Below are positions 1-12,295 of a stretch of DNA of 64,000 nt, in pieces. The stretch's first letter is position 1. Every line of letters begins with the position of its first letter. This stretch comes from Coniferiporia sulphurascens (taxonomy: Eukaryota > Basidiomycota > Agaricomycetes > Hymenochaetales > Hymenochaetaceae), in contig NBBA01000005.1 of NCBI GenBank assembly GCA_002794785.1, positions 2,046,001-2,110,000 of the forward strand. The letters are read 5' to 3'. The notes below the pieces were generated by a model that was not told the DNA's origin, ran no database searches, and saw only the letters and a list, made by a program, of their open reading frames with translations. The position numbers were made by a program, and so were the translations under genes.

Positions 1-644
1 CCCCCAACCTTAAGCACTCAGCGAAATGAAAAAGAACCTTCTACAACTGTCCTCTCTACGCTAACATTAACACCGACGGCAATTTCAACGCCTCATCCAC
101 ATGGCTATGACACATTGCAATCACAAATCCCCAAACCTACCTCGCCTTCGGTTTTGCATACTCCCGCGGCTACCACTCAATCTGGACAAGAACCACAGCA
201 TATGGATGTTGACGGGGAGCTTGCATCTGCCGTAATTGAATCCCATGAGGTAGGTAATGTGATGGGTGAAGGGGCAGCGGATGCAGAAGATGATGGCGAA
301 GATGACGACGAAGATTGGAGCGACCTCACGGATGACGAATCCGAGCAGAAACGTCCAGTTGTCGACTGTATTAGCTCTATATTTTATGACGACGACAACG
401 ACGAGCGTTTTTGTCGGCTGTGCAAGTAAGTTATTAACGATATTCGAGACACAGACTTATTACTTATTGCCCGACCCCGGCTCTGGTCAAACAAAACATT
501 AGCACTCGCATTAAAACTCTCAATCTTCCAGACCCGCGTCCTATTTTCTCCGAGAGCAGCATGCGAGATTTGATATCGCACGGAAAAAATGAGCATCCCG
601 TTGCGTGGACGAAGCTCAGAAACCTCGATGGAGGACCAGCTTGA
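1..644 (+). CDS. C2H2-type zinc-finger protein, 5' truncated
   Basis: This is the 3' end of a gene that begins before the window; the frame is open from base 1. Exons are <1-425 and 503-644, around a 77-nt GT..AG intron. The visible protein is low-complexity and Ser/Thr/Pro-rich, then strongly acidic (runs of Glu/Asp around bases 280-345). It ends with a single zinc-finger-like unit: CRLC immediately before the intron, and HGKNEH near the C-terminus, with TGA at 642-644. Splicing at 503 rather than the later AG at about 532 is required to reach the His pair in frame. No family could be named. The acidic stretch plus one C2H2 unit suggests a nuclear protein, but that is inference. Confidence 0.6.
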
Positions 645-819
645 GTTTTTAAGTCTGCCAGCGACGCCTTGCGGTCGGCCCCCATGTACATATGCATCAG
701 ATTCAATCATGGCCCGCTCGCCATCCGCGCATAATACTGTAGTAATACGCCACGATAAATATACATTCAGAAGTAATATTCCGTCCGATCAGAAAAACAA
801 ATGCGATTCCACGTGAGAA

Positions 820-3045
820 TTAGAACATGTTGGCCAACTTGCTCGCGGCCTCGCGGGCATCCAATCGGGGACGTTGAGGCTTCGGTGGAAGCTGCAGTGA
901 TTGTGACATATACCGGGGCCTTCCAAGTCCGAGTGGATCGACTTCGTCCTGCTGTGTGGGCAATCGACCACCATTCACGTTGGACCCGAAGCCGAGAGGA
1001 GAGACCGATGAGGCTGAAATGACCGAGCGATGCATCTGGGCTGAAGGCCCGAGAGGGTCTGCTTCATGATAAACGGTAGACGATGCAGAGAGTGGTGACG
1101 GGGAGGTAGCAACGGACGGAGCAGAAGACGCGGGTGCAGAAACTGACGCCGCGGCAGACGCTGTGCCCGGATCACGATTTTTGAGGGGAGGCCCCGGTAT
1201 GGAGGAGGCGAGTGCTGGCGTTGGCTCGACGAGTCGCCCACCGAGCGGAGGTCCCGTAAGGGGCGAGGTAGGTGTACCGGTTCTCAAGAAGTGCGGAGTT
1301 GTTGGAGTAGAGGGTCCTGCACCGGGTGACTGTGGAGGTAGGGACGTTATAGGAGACTTGCTTGGCAGGGCCGGCCCAATATTTGGAGGACGGAACGATG
1401 CTGCGGACCCCGGCAGGGGTCCCTGCGGCAAGGTGGGCGGAGGCCGAACAAAGGGAGCCGGTTTGAGATCATCCTCGAGTTTGGGTATAAATGCAGGGCG
1501 GGGAGGACCCGTGGTGGCCGGAATAAATTTACTATCTGCAGATTTAACCTCAGGACGGAGAGATTCGAGTTCACGCAGTCTCTGGCGCTCGTAGGAAATT
1601 ATAGACCGAGCGTGTTCGATGAGTGCGGCAGTAACGTCTTCATCAACAAGCTTATTGTGCCTTTCAAAAGCGAGATGGAGGTTGTGCGAGATGCCGTCAA
1701 CTCTCTGAGCAAGAATTTGCTCATATTTATTTGCCTACAAGCTTTCATCAGTACCTAACCCATCGTTTAAAAAGGCAAAGTGCTTACCTCTTCCATATCT
1801 TCAAGAGCTTCGTCAACCTTAGAAGGGTTTATGCTCGAGCTTGCTTTCAGTCTTTCAATGTGCCGCCGTTTCGATATACTAGTCTTCACGGCTGCCTGAT
1901 ATTCCTCAAGTACAGCCGTACGTTGTTGGAGAGTTTCTTTGGCGGACTTCGCATTCATACCCTGATAACCAAAAGAATCTCCCACTATCACACACTCGCT
2001 GATAGCTGCCGCCTGATCTAAGTCGGATATACTATGCCATGTACGTCCAAGCTTGCGAAGTGCATTTGCAAGAGGAGGGTGAGCCTCTGCCGTTGCAACA
2101 CTGACAAGCTTGTTGCCCATCTCGGCCTGAGCAACAGAAAGTGCTAATTGCAAGAACTGTCAGATCACTTCCAAGGTTCCAATCGCTTAGTGCTCTCTTA
2201 CTTTTCCGGGCACGCGCTAATTTATCAATTGCTTTAGCCGCGTCGAAGAACTGGCCTTCCAGTTTCGTCAACTCGAAGCGGGCGCGTTGCAATGTCTCGT
2301 CCTCGTCGGGTACACCGCGTTTGATCAAGCTGAACCCGGAACCTGCCTTTTTGCGAGGATTACGGGGCATCGGCTGATATCCAAAATCACTTTCTATGAA
2401 AGAACGCGTTTCCTCATCGCGCATGAGAAACTGGTCCTCACATACGCGAGTTAACCAACGTTGAAGCATAATTCGTACTAGACGATCATCCTCCTCGTCA
2501 GTTGGTGCAGAGGTTTGAGCCAAAGGAAGAGCGGGAACGATAGTCTGTGGGCTGTTGTGGATAATGGAGTCGTAGAACTGCTGGAACTCGGCATAAGACC
2601 GTGATATATTGCGATATGTCGACCCTGTGAAATTCGGCAAATTTGTCTAAGTAGTCGTGTCAGGCCATAAGGAATGCAAAAGTGAAAGTTTGTTCTTCAC
2701 CTGCGCGTCGAACCTGATAAGTATATCTCTTCTGTTTCTGTCAAGCATAGTAATTCTCGCACGAAGATACGGCTCCAGCTTCTCGTATTTTGTGCCATTT
2801 ACGCCGACATTTGATGTAGGCGAGATGAGACCGGCTTCTGGCTGGCCATATATCTGGGGTTCCTTCCCGAATGGACCTGTGGAAGAGGAGGGCGAGTTTG
2901 GAGCCTTGTCGGGAGTCTGAGCCTGAGGGTATGGAGAGCGTTTGAGATTCGGGATAGGCGAGTTCGGAGGATGAGGTGTTGTCGGCCAAGGAGGCGTAGC
3001 GAGACCATCGTCAGCGAAAGGGAAAGCAGCAAGCGGGTCATACAT
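820..3045 (-). CDS. VPS17: Vps17-like sorting nexin (PX-BAR), retromer subunit
   Basis: Sorting nexin expected to pair with Vps5 and tubulate endosomal membrane for retromer-dependent recycling to the Golgi. Exons run 3045-2701, 2646-2202, 2143-1788 and 1734-820, giving 686 residues. A Pro-rich N-terminus precedes a PX domain (about residues 95-200) containing NFTGSTYRNISRSYAEF and a Pro-rich loop. A helical BAR region follows (about 260-440; LRKLGRTWHSISDLDQAA, then KRRHIERLKA). The last 240 residues are a Pro/Ser-rich tail ending LANMF. Introns are 53-58 nt. Vps17 rather than Vps5 is inferred from the PX loop, the BAR sequence and the disordered C-terminal tail; a BLAST search would settle it. 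Confidence 0.82.
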
Positions 3046-4329
3046 GGCAGCGGTAAGTATTTAGACGACGCGAGGAAAGCTGTTGAAGCCGCGGTTTGCG
3101 ATTGTACACGAACAAAACGAGCCTCGGCATTTTGCGGAAATTTCGGCCACGCAAACTGCCGGTGAGCACTGACTTTATGGATACATAAATATCAATTAAA
3201 CCCGAATAATTTAACTGAGAATGAGTCAGAAGGACTGCACTTTTCCGCTTGACCCGTATATTTTTGAGTAAAATAGGGCGAGTTTCATTGTTTGGTAATA
3301 ATCCTGACGACCCCCGGACTCCCGTAACATCTAGCCCAAAGCTGATTCTACTGCAGAAGGAACGCCACCTGGATATCAACAGCTTTGCCTCTTGAAGATG
3401 TCAGCTGACGACCGAGTCTCGGAAACCGTACTGAGAATAAACCTTCCCCCCCTAACATTGATGTTTTAAAAAAGAACTGCTTGTGTTAAGCTGCTTGCAT
3501 TTGATCCATAAGATGGCCGTTCCGCTCTTCCAGGAGATCTGGCTGCATTCCGTACGGGTTTGATGCTTTAAGCCTTCCGGATGAGACAAGCTTGAAAACT
3601 ACATGTATGCACCATTCATGCTTCAGCCTAGGTAGTTAATGGTCGTCTAGCGCCCCACTGGTCTGGGCCACAGGTGCGCCTGTTTCCCGGTGGTAGTGGT
3701 AATTACTTTTTCCCGGCGAAGCGGCCTGAGGACGCGCAGGATTGAGAGACGGAGACGTGCCCGTATCTCCGCACGTGACCGGAAGGGACGATGTTCGTCA
3801 GCCTACTGCCCCAGAATTCGGATGACTCTGAGCTTTCCCCACGTCGGATCGATCCCATAGGTTGCAAGCGGTTCGTCTTGCGCCAGTTCGCACCCGGAGC
3901 TTGATATACGACTGTTCCCATTTGTTCGTTATTGAGATGCAGATTCACTTATCGTTCGGGCGCATACAGCCAGTCGGCCGACAGGAGCCTAGGGACTTGC
4001 TTCCGCCCCATCGATGTTCTTCCGCAACTTAGTTCTTGCCGCTTATAACGTCCCTTTCGCCCTTCGCTCCCCAACGCACCTCGTGCGCAGACTCATCAAC
4101 TGCTCTTCAGACATAAAGAGCATGTGCGTGGGGTTTGTAATATTATCGTTGTCGTAATCAGACTAATTCGTATACAATATAAGCCTAGCTCCGGGGGCTT
4201 CGCCCTCCCCGTAGTTCAATTCGATTTGGGACCCTTTTATAAGCCTTCGTTTCCATCATTGAATTGCCGACTCTCCCCTTTCTCCCACTCTCGTCAAGAA
4301 TCCACCTGTCGTGAAATCATTCGTGGCGT
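3046..4329. other. Intergenic, divergent promoters of VPS17 and CCCH gene A
   Basis: About 1.3 kb with no supported gene. Short open frames exist on both strands, but none has splice structure or family resemblance. It must hold the divergent promoters of the sorting nexin (minus) and the first CCCH gene (plus). A short open frame from the ATG at 4014 (48 codons) sits upstream of the CCCH gene and could be an upstream ORF if the transcript starts early. Confidence 0.5.
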
Positions 4330-6425
4330 ATGTTGGAACAACCTGAGAGCCCAAGTACCAGCCAGACCAAGCAGCAGATATTGTACGCCACTCGCAAATG
4401 CCGCCAAGATCCTTCTCTGACGCGCCCCTTTCAGCGATCATTACCTCTATCGTTTGCAAAGTGGGTCCGCGCATTCTCCACACCCCGCCACCATGCTGAT
4501 CAAGCATCGTGCCAGGCGAAATACATACGATTCTATCTGCGGAACCAGATTATGAGGAGCGTGTCAGGAGACGTAAGCCACATTAACTTTGGCTGAACGA
4601 GCCTGAAGTTACTCACGATATCTTCAAGTGGAGACAGACCTTGAGGTATTCAAGCGTGCCTGTTTCGCCGCGGAGAATGACAAGCGCCGGTTGGACGAAG
4701 AAATTAGTGTATTAAGGGAGAGGCTGGAACTCGCTGAGGCCCATAGATCGGTACGTACCTCAACGTGAATGTAAAACTTGTCACACTTATGACTTCATGC
4801 CTTACATAGAACACCGAAAAGAGAATCGTCTGTCTGATTGATGGTGATGGGACTGTTTTCTCGACCGAGCTCATGTCTAAAGGTCAGGATGGAGGGCGAC
4901 TCGCTGCTAAACAGCTCAGTGAATCTGTGCATTTCCACCTAACCTCTGTCCAGCCATGTCGGCTCTGGACATACGTGTTTTTCAACAAATGCGGGTTGCT
5001 CGACGCGCTCGCGGAAGCTGGTGGGAAATACGCCGAAGCTCGGGAAAGGTTTGAGGATTTTATGTCGGGATTCAACCAGTCGAGCGAGCGGTTCGTGATG
5101 GCTGACATAGGCAGTGGCGAAGGGGCTACGGATTCAAAGATAAAAGGTATGTCCTCGATTTTTCCACACGTCTTGTTGCGAATGGTAATCCCGTTTACCC
5201 CAATAAAGCTCACCTGGACTTTCACGCGCGCTCCCAGGATACTTACAAGATTGTTTTTGGAGGTTCGCATACTCGCTTTACTATCAGGCACTGGTCGTTG
5301 ACTCCGTTGTATTATTAGGATGCCATGACAACAGCTATCTGCACCATTTGCACTCTCTTCAACTTACTTCAGCCTACCGCGAAAAGCTTGTACTACTCCC
5401 CGGACGCACGGAAATTGCTTCAGAGATTGAGAAACTCCAGCTGCCTAGTCTTGTGATCCCCAATCTTTTTGTCCCTGACGTTGCATTTGGTAGCCAAGTC
5501 AGACAACATAGCCTGTCTAGCCGGACTGGTCCTGGAATAATAAACAGTAACTCGGCGAAATTTAGCTCTCCACCTGGTTTGACGATTTCGGCTACCCCCT
5601 CGAGCGGAGGACAATCCATAGCGTCACCAAGCGGAAGTATAACGCCCCCGCCGCCACCACCTTACCCTCAACAATCCGAATCCACCATCCCAGATGTTCC
5701 GGAAGCTATCCCAGGCAAGCCGGAGGGTGGCCGTTCTGTCGCGCTTTCTCCTTCCCATTCCTCAACTCCGGATGGCCAGCAACGTATTATATTAGGACAC
5801 GCATCGGGTCCTGTCAGTTATCGTCCCGTCCCGTCGCCGTGGTCACAACCCAGGTTGCATGCGGTAGTTGATTTGCGCGACAATCATATCGGAAGCAACG
5901 GCAATGAAATAAGGAGCATAGGGAAACAGAGGAGAATAAGTCATACTATCGTAAGACGTCTTTTGCTTGATTGTTAATCGTTCTCTAGAAATGTTGCTTA
6001 TCGTATAATACTCCAGCCGCTAAGTCAGCACGAGCCTCCGCCTTGCACATTATTTTACTTGGCTTCGAATGGATGCAAGCATGGTCCGGATTGCAGATTC
6101 GGACACGATTACGTCCTCGACGACGACGATTATGAACTATTAAAGTTGAACGCAAAGAAGGTCCCATGTCCTGCGGTTAACCGAGGTTTATCATGCTTCA
6201 ATCACACGAATGCACAAGTAGTTAACCAATCTACCTAGGTGAAGCATGCGTTTTTGGAGATGATTGCTGTTACGGACACACCTGCCCCTTCTTGTCGCGG
6301 TGTCACTACTTCAAGCAAAACAAATGCAAGTTTGCTGGAGGTAAAGTCAGGCACACGAATATAATACCGCTACTAACTCCACATATACAGTGAATATGCA
6401 TCGAGAACTTGCTAGTACTCGGTAA
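4330..6425 (+). CDS. CCCH zinc-finger protein with coiled coil and DUF7923-like domain (copy A)
   Basis: Predicted RNA-binding-type protein of 528 residues, built from ten exons: 4330-4382, 4435-4460, 4516-4572, 4629-4750, 4810-5146, 5209-5262, 5319-5950, 6017-6185, 6239-6340 and 6391-6425. An N-terminal helical coiled coil (about residues 20-86) precedes a globular domain opening with the strand VCLIDGDGTVF, which resembles the fungal DUF7923 family. A Ser/Pro-rich linker with six consecutive Pro follows. The C-terminus has a CCCH finger (C-x9-C-x5-C-x3-H, starting CTLFYLASNGC) and further Cys/His clusters (CVFGDDCCYGH and beyond). Short exons 2 and 3 were placed using CTGAC/CTGAT branch sites and frame. 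The gene lies directly upstream of a paralogue. The family assignment is from memory; the architecture is read from the sequence. Confidence 0.78.
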
Positions 6426-7250
6426 CTGCGTCATTCGTGGCGCCTATATCGGGATTCCTTCAACAGGACGGCTGGAGTTTCTTCTTTTTACTTTCTTGAT
6501 CTTACACGAAAACTTAACTTATTGCAGACATTCGCCGGATGAATATTTATTTTCTGTTGTGTCTCTCTTGAGCGCTCCGTGCCTGTATCCGTATCATTTA
6601 GTAGCTCATTGTGGCCTACGTGTAAATTCCTGGACGCTTGTGTTGTTGTGTACTACCTTCTCATAAATTTATAGTTTAAAAGCACTGTCACAGTTCTTCT
6701 CCTGAAGTAAACATCTCAATCAAAGATTGTTAGATGGTGGGAGCGGGAAAGGATAATTTAAGCGCTATGGGAGTTGGAAGAAAGGACATTAATATTGGTA
6801 CTTATTTAGAGTTTTGGACGATCGCCACACAATATATATGCTCAAATGGTTCCTGTCTGAGACACGTACCGCACGCAGACTCCAAGTGCACTGCACGCGT
6901 TCTGCACGTTTTCTTGTCCGTCTATTCCAATATTCCAAAGGCGAAACCCGATATGCATGAAACTTGATCTATTTTGGGTATATCGTATGCCATGGCAGGT
7001 CTTGCAGAGTTGTTGAAATATCTCAGCGCCGGCAAGGTTCGTCTGTTCGTCCGTCTTTCACCTTAGGCGGGTCGTGCGTCACTGTGATTGCATTCGGCAC
7101 GCACGGGTCCCCTATCAATGTATACCTGTGGGCGGCGGACGGCTGTTTTGTGGCTTCTAACACGTTCCACCCCACGTCCATTTAAACCTCGTTTTGCACA
7201 CCCGAGCCCGAACTGCACGTTGACAAAACCCTTAACATTGTTGTTAGGAC
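6426..7250. other. Intergenic between the tandem CCCH paralogues
   Basis: About 0.8 kb with no supported gene. It contains a 15-codon open frame from the ATG at 6992 that ends at a possible GT donor (7037). This could be an upstream non-homologous first exon of the next gene, but the intron needed (211 nt) would be unusually long here. Confidence 0.45.
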
Positions 7251-9202
7251 ATGGATATGTCGCCGTCTGGCGACCAAATCCGTATGGATCAACTATGGTA
7301 TGTCCCTCCACATTGTTTAAGTCTTGGCAATACGTACTGAGCGTTCGTCTGTCTTTGTATTTCATGCACAGGGACGTAATGCTTAAGCAACTTAAAGGTA
7401 TTCGCTCTGTCCCGGCTTTATCTACAAAGCAACTGACCGATCTTGCGTAGAACTATCATCGGCAACAGTCGAAAAGAATATTGAATTGACAACACGAGTT
7501 ACGCAGTTGGAGGAGGAACTTCAAGTGTGGAAACAGGCACGATCTGTGACGGTCGATGCTGCTGAACGCGACAGAAGACAGTACGAGGACGAGAAAATAA
7601 CACTACAAAGGCGTATCAATGACCTTGAAGCCATGCAGGTGCGTTTCGTGAGGATGGCGTGTGAAGGTGTCCGTCCGTTTATTTTTTCCACCAGGATTCC
7701 ATGATACTTTGTGTAATCGACGGAGATGGAAACATATTTAACGACCATCTATTATCGGCGGGCCTTGAAGGTGGACGAGAGGCGGCCAGGACATTGACAA
7801 GTGGAATTGCGGATTATTTCCAAGGATCCATTCAAGGACAATACATTCAAGGGCGGTTTACGTTTTGGCTCTCAATATATTTCAACAGGAAGGGACTGCA
7901 GGACACCCTTGTAAAGAGTAATGTGTGCACCCCGGATCAATTTGAAGCCTTTTTGGTTGGCTTCAGCCAAGCATCCCCGCGATTTTTGCTCGTAGATGTG
8001 GGTCACGGCAAGGAAGCTGCCGACACTAAGATCAAAGGTTGGTACTAAAACCCGTGATCTGCGTATCCTTACACTTTTTTTTCAGAATTCTTACAGACAT
8101 ACACGCGCTTTCCCCAAACCAAAAAGGTATTCTTCGGGGGTGACTATCTACCGTTCATGATATAAGTCAGCAATATTGATAAGTTCCAGGCGGACACGAC
8201 AACGGATATCTTCCGACACTTACCGCCCTTGAAAATGAACGTTTACTGGACAAACTGATCATACTCAAGGGCTATCGCGACATAGCAACTGAATTGAAGG
8301 CATTGCGTTTGCCCACATTGAGCCTCGACAATCTTTTCCGCGCTGATAAGCTGGCTGGTTCCCCTCGATCCAGATTTCCGTCTACATCGGTCCCCGTCGA
8401 ATTTGATGAAGACATACATCCATTTATGAGACCCATAAGCGTTTCATCGAGCGGTAGTGGTCCCCGTTCGAACGATAACGGACAGACTGTGTACAGACAG
8501 AGACTAATTGATTGCTACGTGGTCAGTGACGTCCACTTGTTGATATATAACCATTATAACTTTCGCTCCGAAAAATTATCAGCCTTTGGCTAAACGTGGG
8601 TATCCCCGTAATAATTTTGAGGGTCACTTATTGAGTATTTTAGCAGAAAATCCACCCCCATGCAACGAGTTTTACCTTTTGAAGAGATGCCCCAGAGGGG
8701 TGAGTGATTTATACTTTATTATTATGTCCAATACTGAGGCCGTGCAGGTAAATTGCAAGTACGGTCACGAATACGCCCTTACGGCCGATCACATTGTGCA
8801 ACTAGCGAATAACGCAAAAAAATCTCCTTGCGGTGCTGCTCGGAAAGGTATTCTCCGCTTTTGAATCCGGTTTACTGAAATCCCCTGATTCCCCGCTTTT
8901 CTGCCTTTTAACAGGTATACAGTGCACTTTTGGAAACCGTTGTATTTGGGGACATGTTTGTCCGAAAGGCCCGACGTGCGTCCATCTTATGCAAGGAAGA
9001 TGCTGGTTCAAAGGCGGTGCGTCTAATGTCTTTACTTCTCACAATGGATGTTGATTGATTATGGACCTCTACTACAGCGAATGCACATGGTAAGCTTATG
9101 TTTTTGATTTTTATCTCGCTGGCCTCATGTGTATACGTATTTGCAGCAGGGGTACCAAACTCGCTCTTTGAACGCATCGGGGGGACCTCTGAAGTGAACT
9201 AG
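7251..9202 (+). CDS. CCCH zinc-finger protein with coiled coil and DUF7923-like domain (copy B)
   Basis: Paralogue of the preceding gene with the same domain order; 457 residues. Exons: 7251-7297, 7372-7397, 7451-7638, 7695-8037, 8086-8139, 8190-8518, 8583-8699, 8748-8847, 8915-9016, 9078-9089 and 9147-9202. The coiled coil (about residues 20-85) leads into LCVIDGDGNIF, matching copy A. The first finger is a canonical C-x8-C-x5-C-x3-H (CNEFYLLKRC...CKYGH), followed by a Cys-rich block (CTFGNRCIWGHVC). The 26-nt second exon and the 54-nt and 102-nt exons match copy A exactly in length and phase. The last acceptor is a gcagcag tandem, so one extra Ala is optional. The start at 7251 was chosen because it aligns with the start of copy A. 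Confidence 0.78.
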
Positions 9203-9593
9203 TAACTGGTCGGAGAAGAGAAATCAGAGACGAGAAAATTCATCTCCTTGTTTTATGAGACGCGGTCCATGGATCAAATCCACTCTATCTTGAATACTGA
9301 AACTGATGGCGTTGTTATCCGATGGTAGTTACAAGGCAACTTTGGGGCCAAGATAGGCGCCGATTAACCATGTAGGGGGTTGAAACTGGTTCCGGTTTAT
9401 GTAATAAGCAGCAGAATTGTAGCAGGCGTGAGAAAATCGATATGATCGCTTTCTTGAAGGAAGGCCTTCAATGACCGGACAAAGAAGCACTTGAACCCGA
9501 AACCCTTGTACCACGTCCACCTCGATACCAGTCGTCGACGGTTATCGGTAGCCACGAACATTTACGCAAACTGCAATAATCCATCTGCACGAA
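9203..9593. other. Intergenic, no gene seen
   Basis: About 0.4 kb between the second CCCH gene and Rho GDI. Only short unsupported frames are visible. It probably contains the Rho GDI promoter and 5' leader. Confidence 0.45.
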
Positions 9594-10708
9594 ATGTCTT
9601 CAGTGAGTCTGTGACAACGAATTTAGCAATTAGTTGGATGTTTAGTTCTATACTTGCTTGTTTTTTCTAGCACGATGATGAAGCCGACCTTCACCCGTCG
9701 GAGACACCAGGTGTGTATTTTCACACGGACTATCAGACAGCGTGGTGGAGCGTTGTTCATTTTTGCAGGATACAAGGTCAACAGTCCGGCGAAGGTATGA
9801 TCAATCGACAATACTAGTGCTCGTGCGCATCTAATACCGCGGCGGAAGAGCCCAGAGGAGTATGCGCAGATGGATGCAAACGACGAAAGCTTAGCCAGAT
9901 GGAAGGCGAGTCTGGGTATTGGTGCGGGAGGCGAATCTACGGCGGCAAGCGGCCCAAAGGCAAGTGCTCAGACACCGTCTGCGTAGCTCGACTAACCTAT
10001 ATGCAGATAACTGTGCTGAGCATGGAGCTCGTATCTCCGACGTTGCCACCGGGGAAGACCATAGTACTTAACCTGACGAATCCTACCGGTATCGCAGAGG
10101 CCAAGAAGAACCCGATCACGATTAAGGAAGGTGTTGAATACAAGTGCGTGACTGATGTGGCTAGTGGTGTCGGTTAACATCACTGACAGTTCATCCTCAG
10201 TGTGCTGATTAGATTCATAGTCAATCACTCTATTATTTCGTAAGTCTTAAGCTCTCGTCGTCTCCCACATGTTCTGACACCTCGTCTCAAAGTGTATGCT
10301 ATCAGAACAATACAGCAATATGAGCTACTTCTCACATTTTATCTAGGGTGTTAAATATATCCAAGTCGTGAAGCGCGCCGGTATTAAGGGTAAGCTGTGC
10401 TCCACGTTTACGACTTGTATCAAACAATTATATCTTTTCCTCCAGTCGACAAGCTGGAGCAAATGTTGGGATCCTACGGGCCATCACAGGGCGGTGAGCC
10501 GTATGTCAAAAATTTCCCTACTGAAGAGTCCCCTTCGGGGATGGTCGCACGCTCCGGCACATACAACGTAAAAAGTCGGGTCGTCGATGACGACAAAGAA
10601 GTCTACGCGGGTAGGTCTTTATTTTTTAAAAGTATCATTGCAACGGCACTACATACTATATATTTTTCAGACTTTGAATGGTCATTCAAGCTTGCGAAGG
10701 AATGGTGA
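9594..10708 (+). CDS. RDI1: Rho GDP-dissociation inhibitor (Rho GDI), with a 1-nt exon
   Basis: Binds prenylated Rho GTPases such as Rho1 and Cdc42 and keeps them soluble in the cytosol. The model gives 202 residues, the normal family length, from exons 9594-9602, 9671-9710, 9769-9794, 9849-9959, 10007-10143, 10201-10239, 10293, 10347-10389, 10446-10610 and 10671-10708. Landmarks are MDANDESLARWKASLG, SPTLPPGK, KKNPITIKEGVEY, VNHSIIS, GVKYIQVVKRAGIK, SPSGMVARSGTYNV and the C-terminal DFEWSFKLAKEW. The intron at 9960-10006 has a GC donor (gcaagt). VNHSIIS and GVKYIQ join in frame only if the single T at 10293 is an exon between two 53-nt introns. A direct splice of 10239 to 10347 shifts the frame and meets a TGA after eight codons. 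The identity is certain; the microexon is inferred. Confidence 0.93.
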
Positions 10709-10854
10709 TCGAATGGTTTTGTTTTTCGGTCGTCTAGTTGATTCTCGTATTTCTATAACGCTGATTCTGTTCATATGCATATCCCGTGGTGGTGGACTCA
10801 ACCTGTATTAAATAAATAGCACCTTTCTAAATCCGGCAATGAAGCCAACTTCAC

Positions 10855-12295
<1,441 letters not shown>

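Noticed and set aside
6992..7036. ATG and 15 codons before a GT, possible first exon of CCCH copy B
   Set aside because: Would need a 211-nt intron, while the start at 7,251 aligns with the N-terminus of copy A. Kept only as a note.
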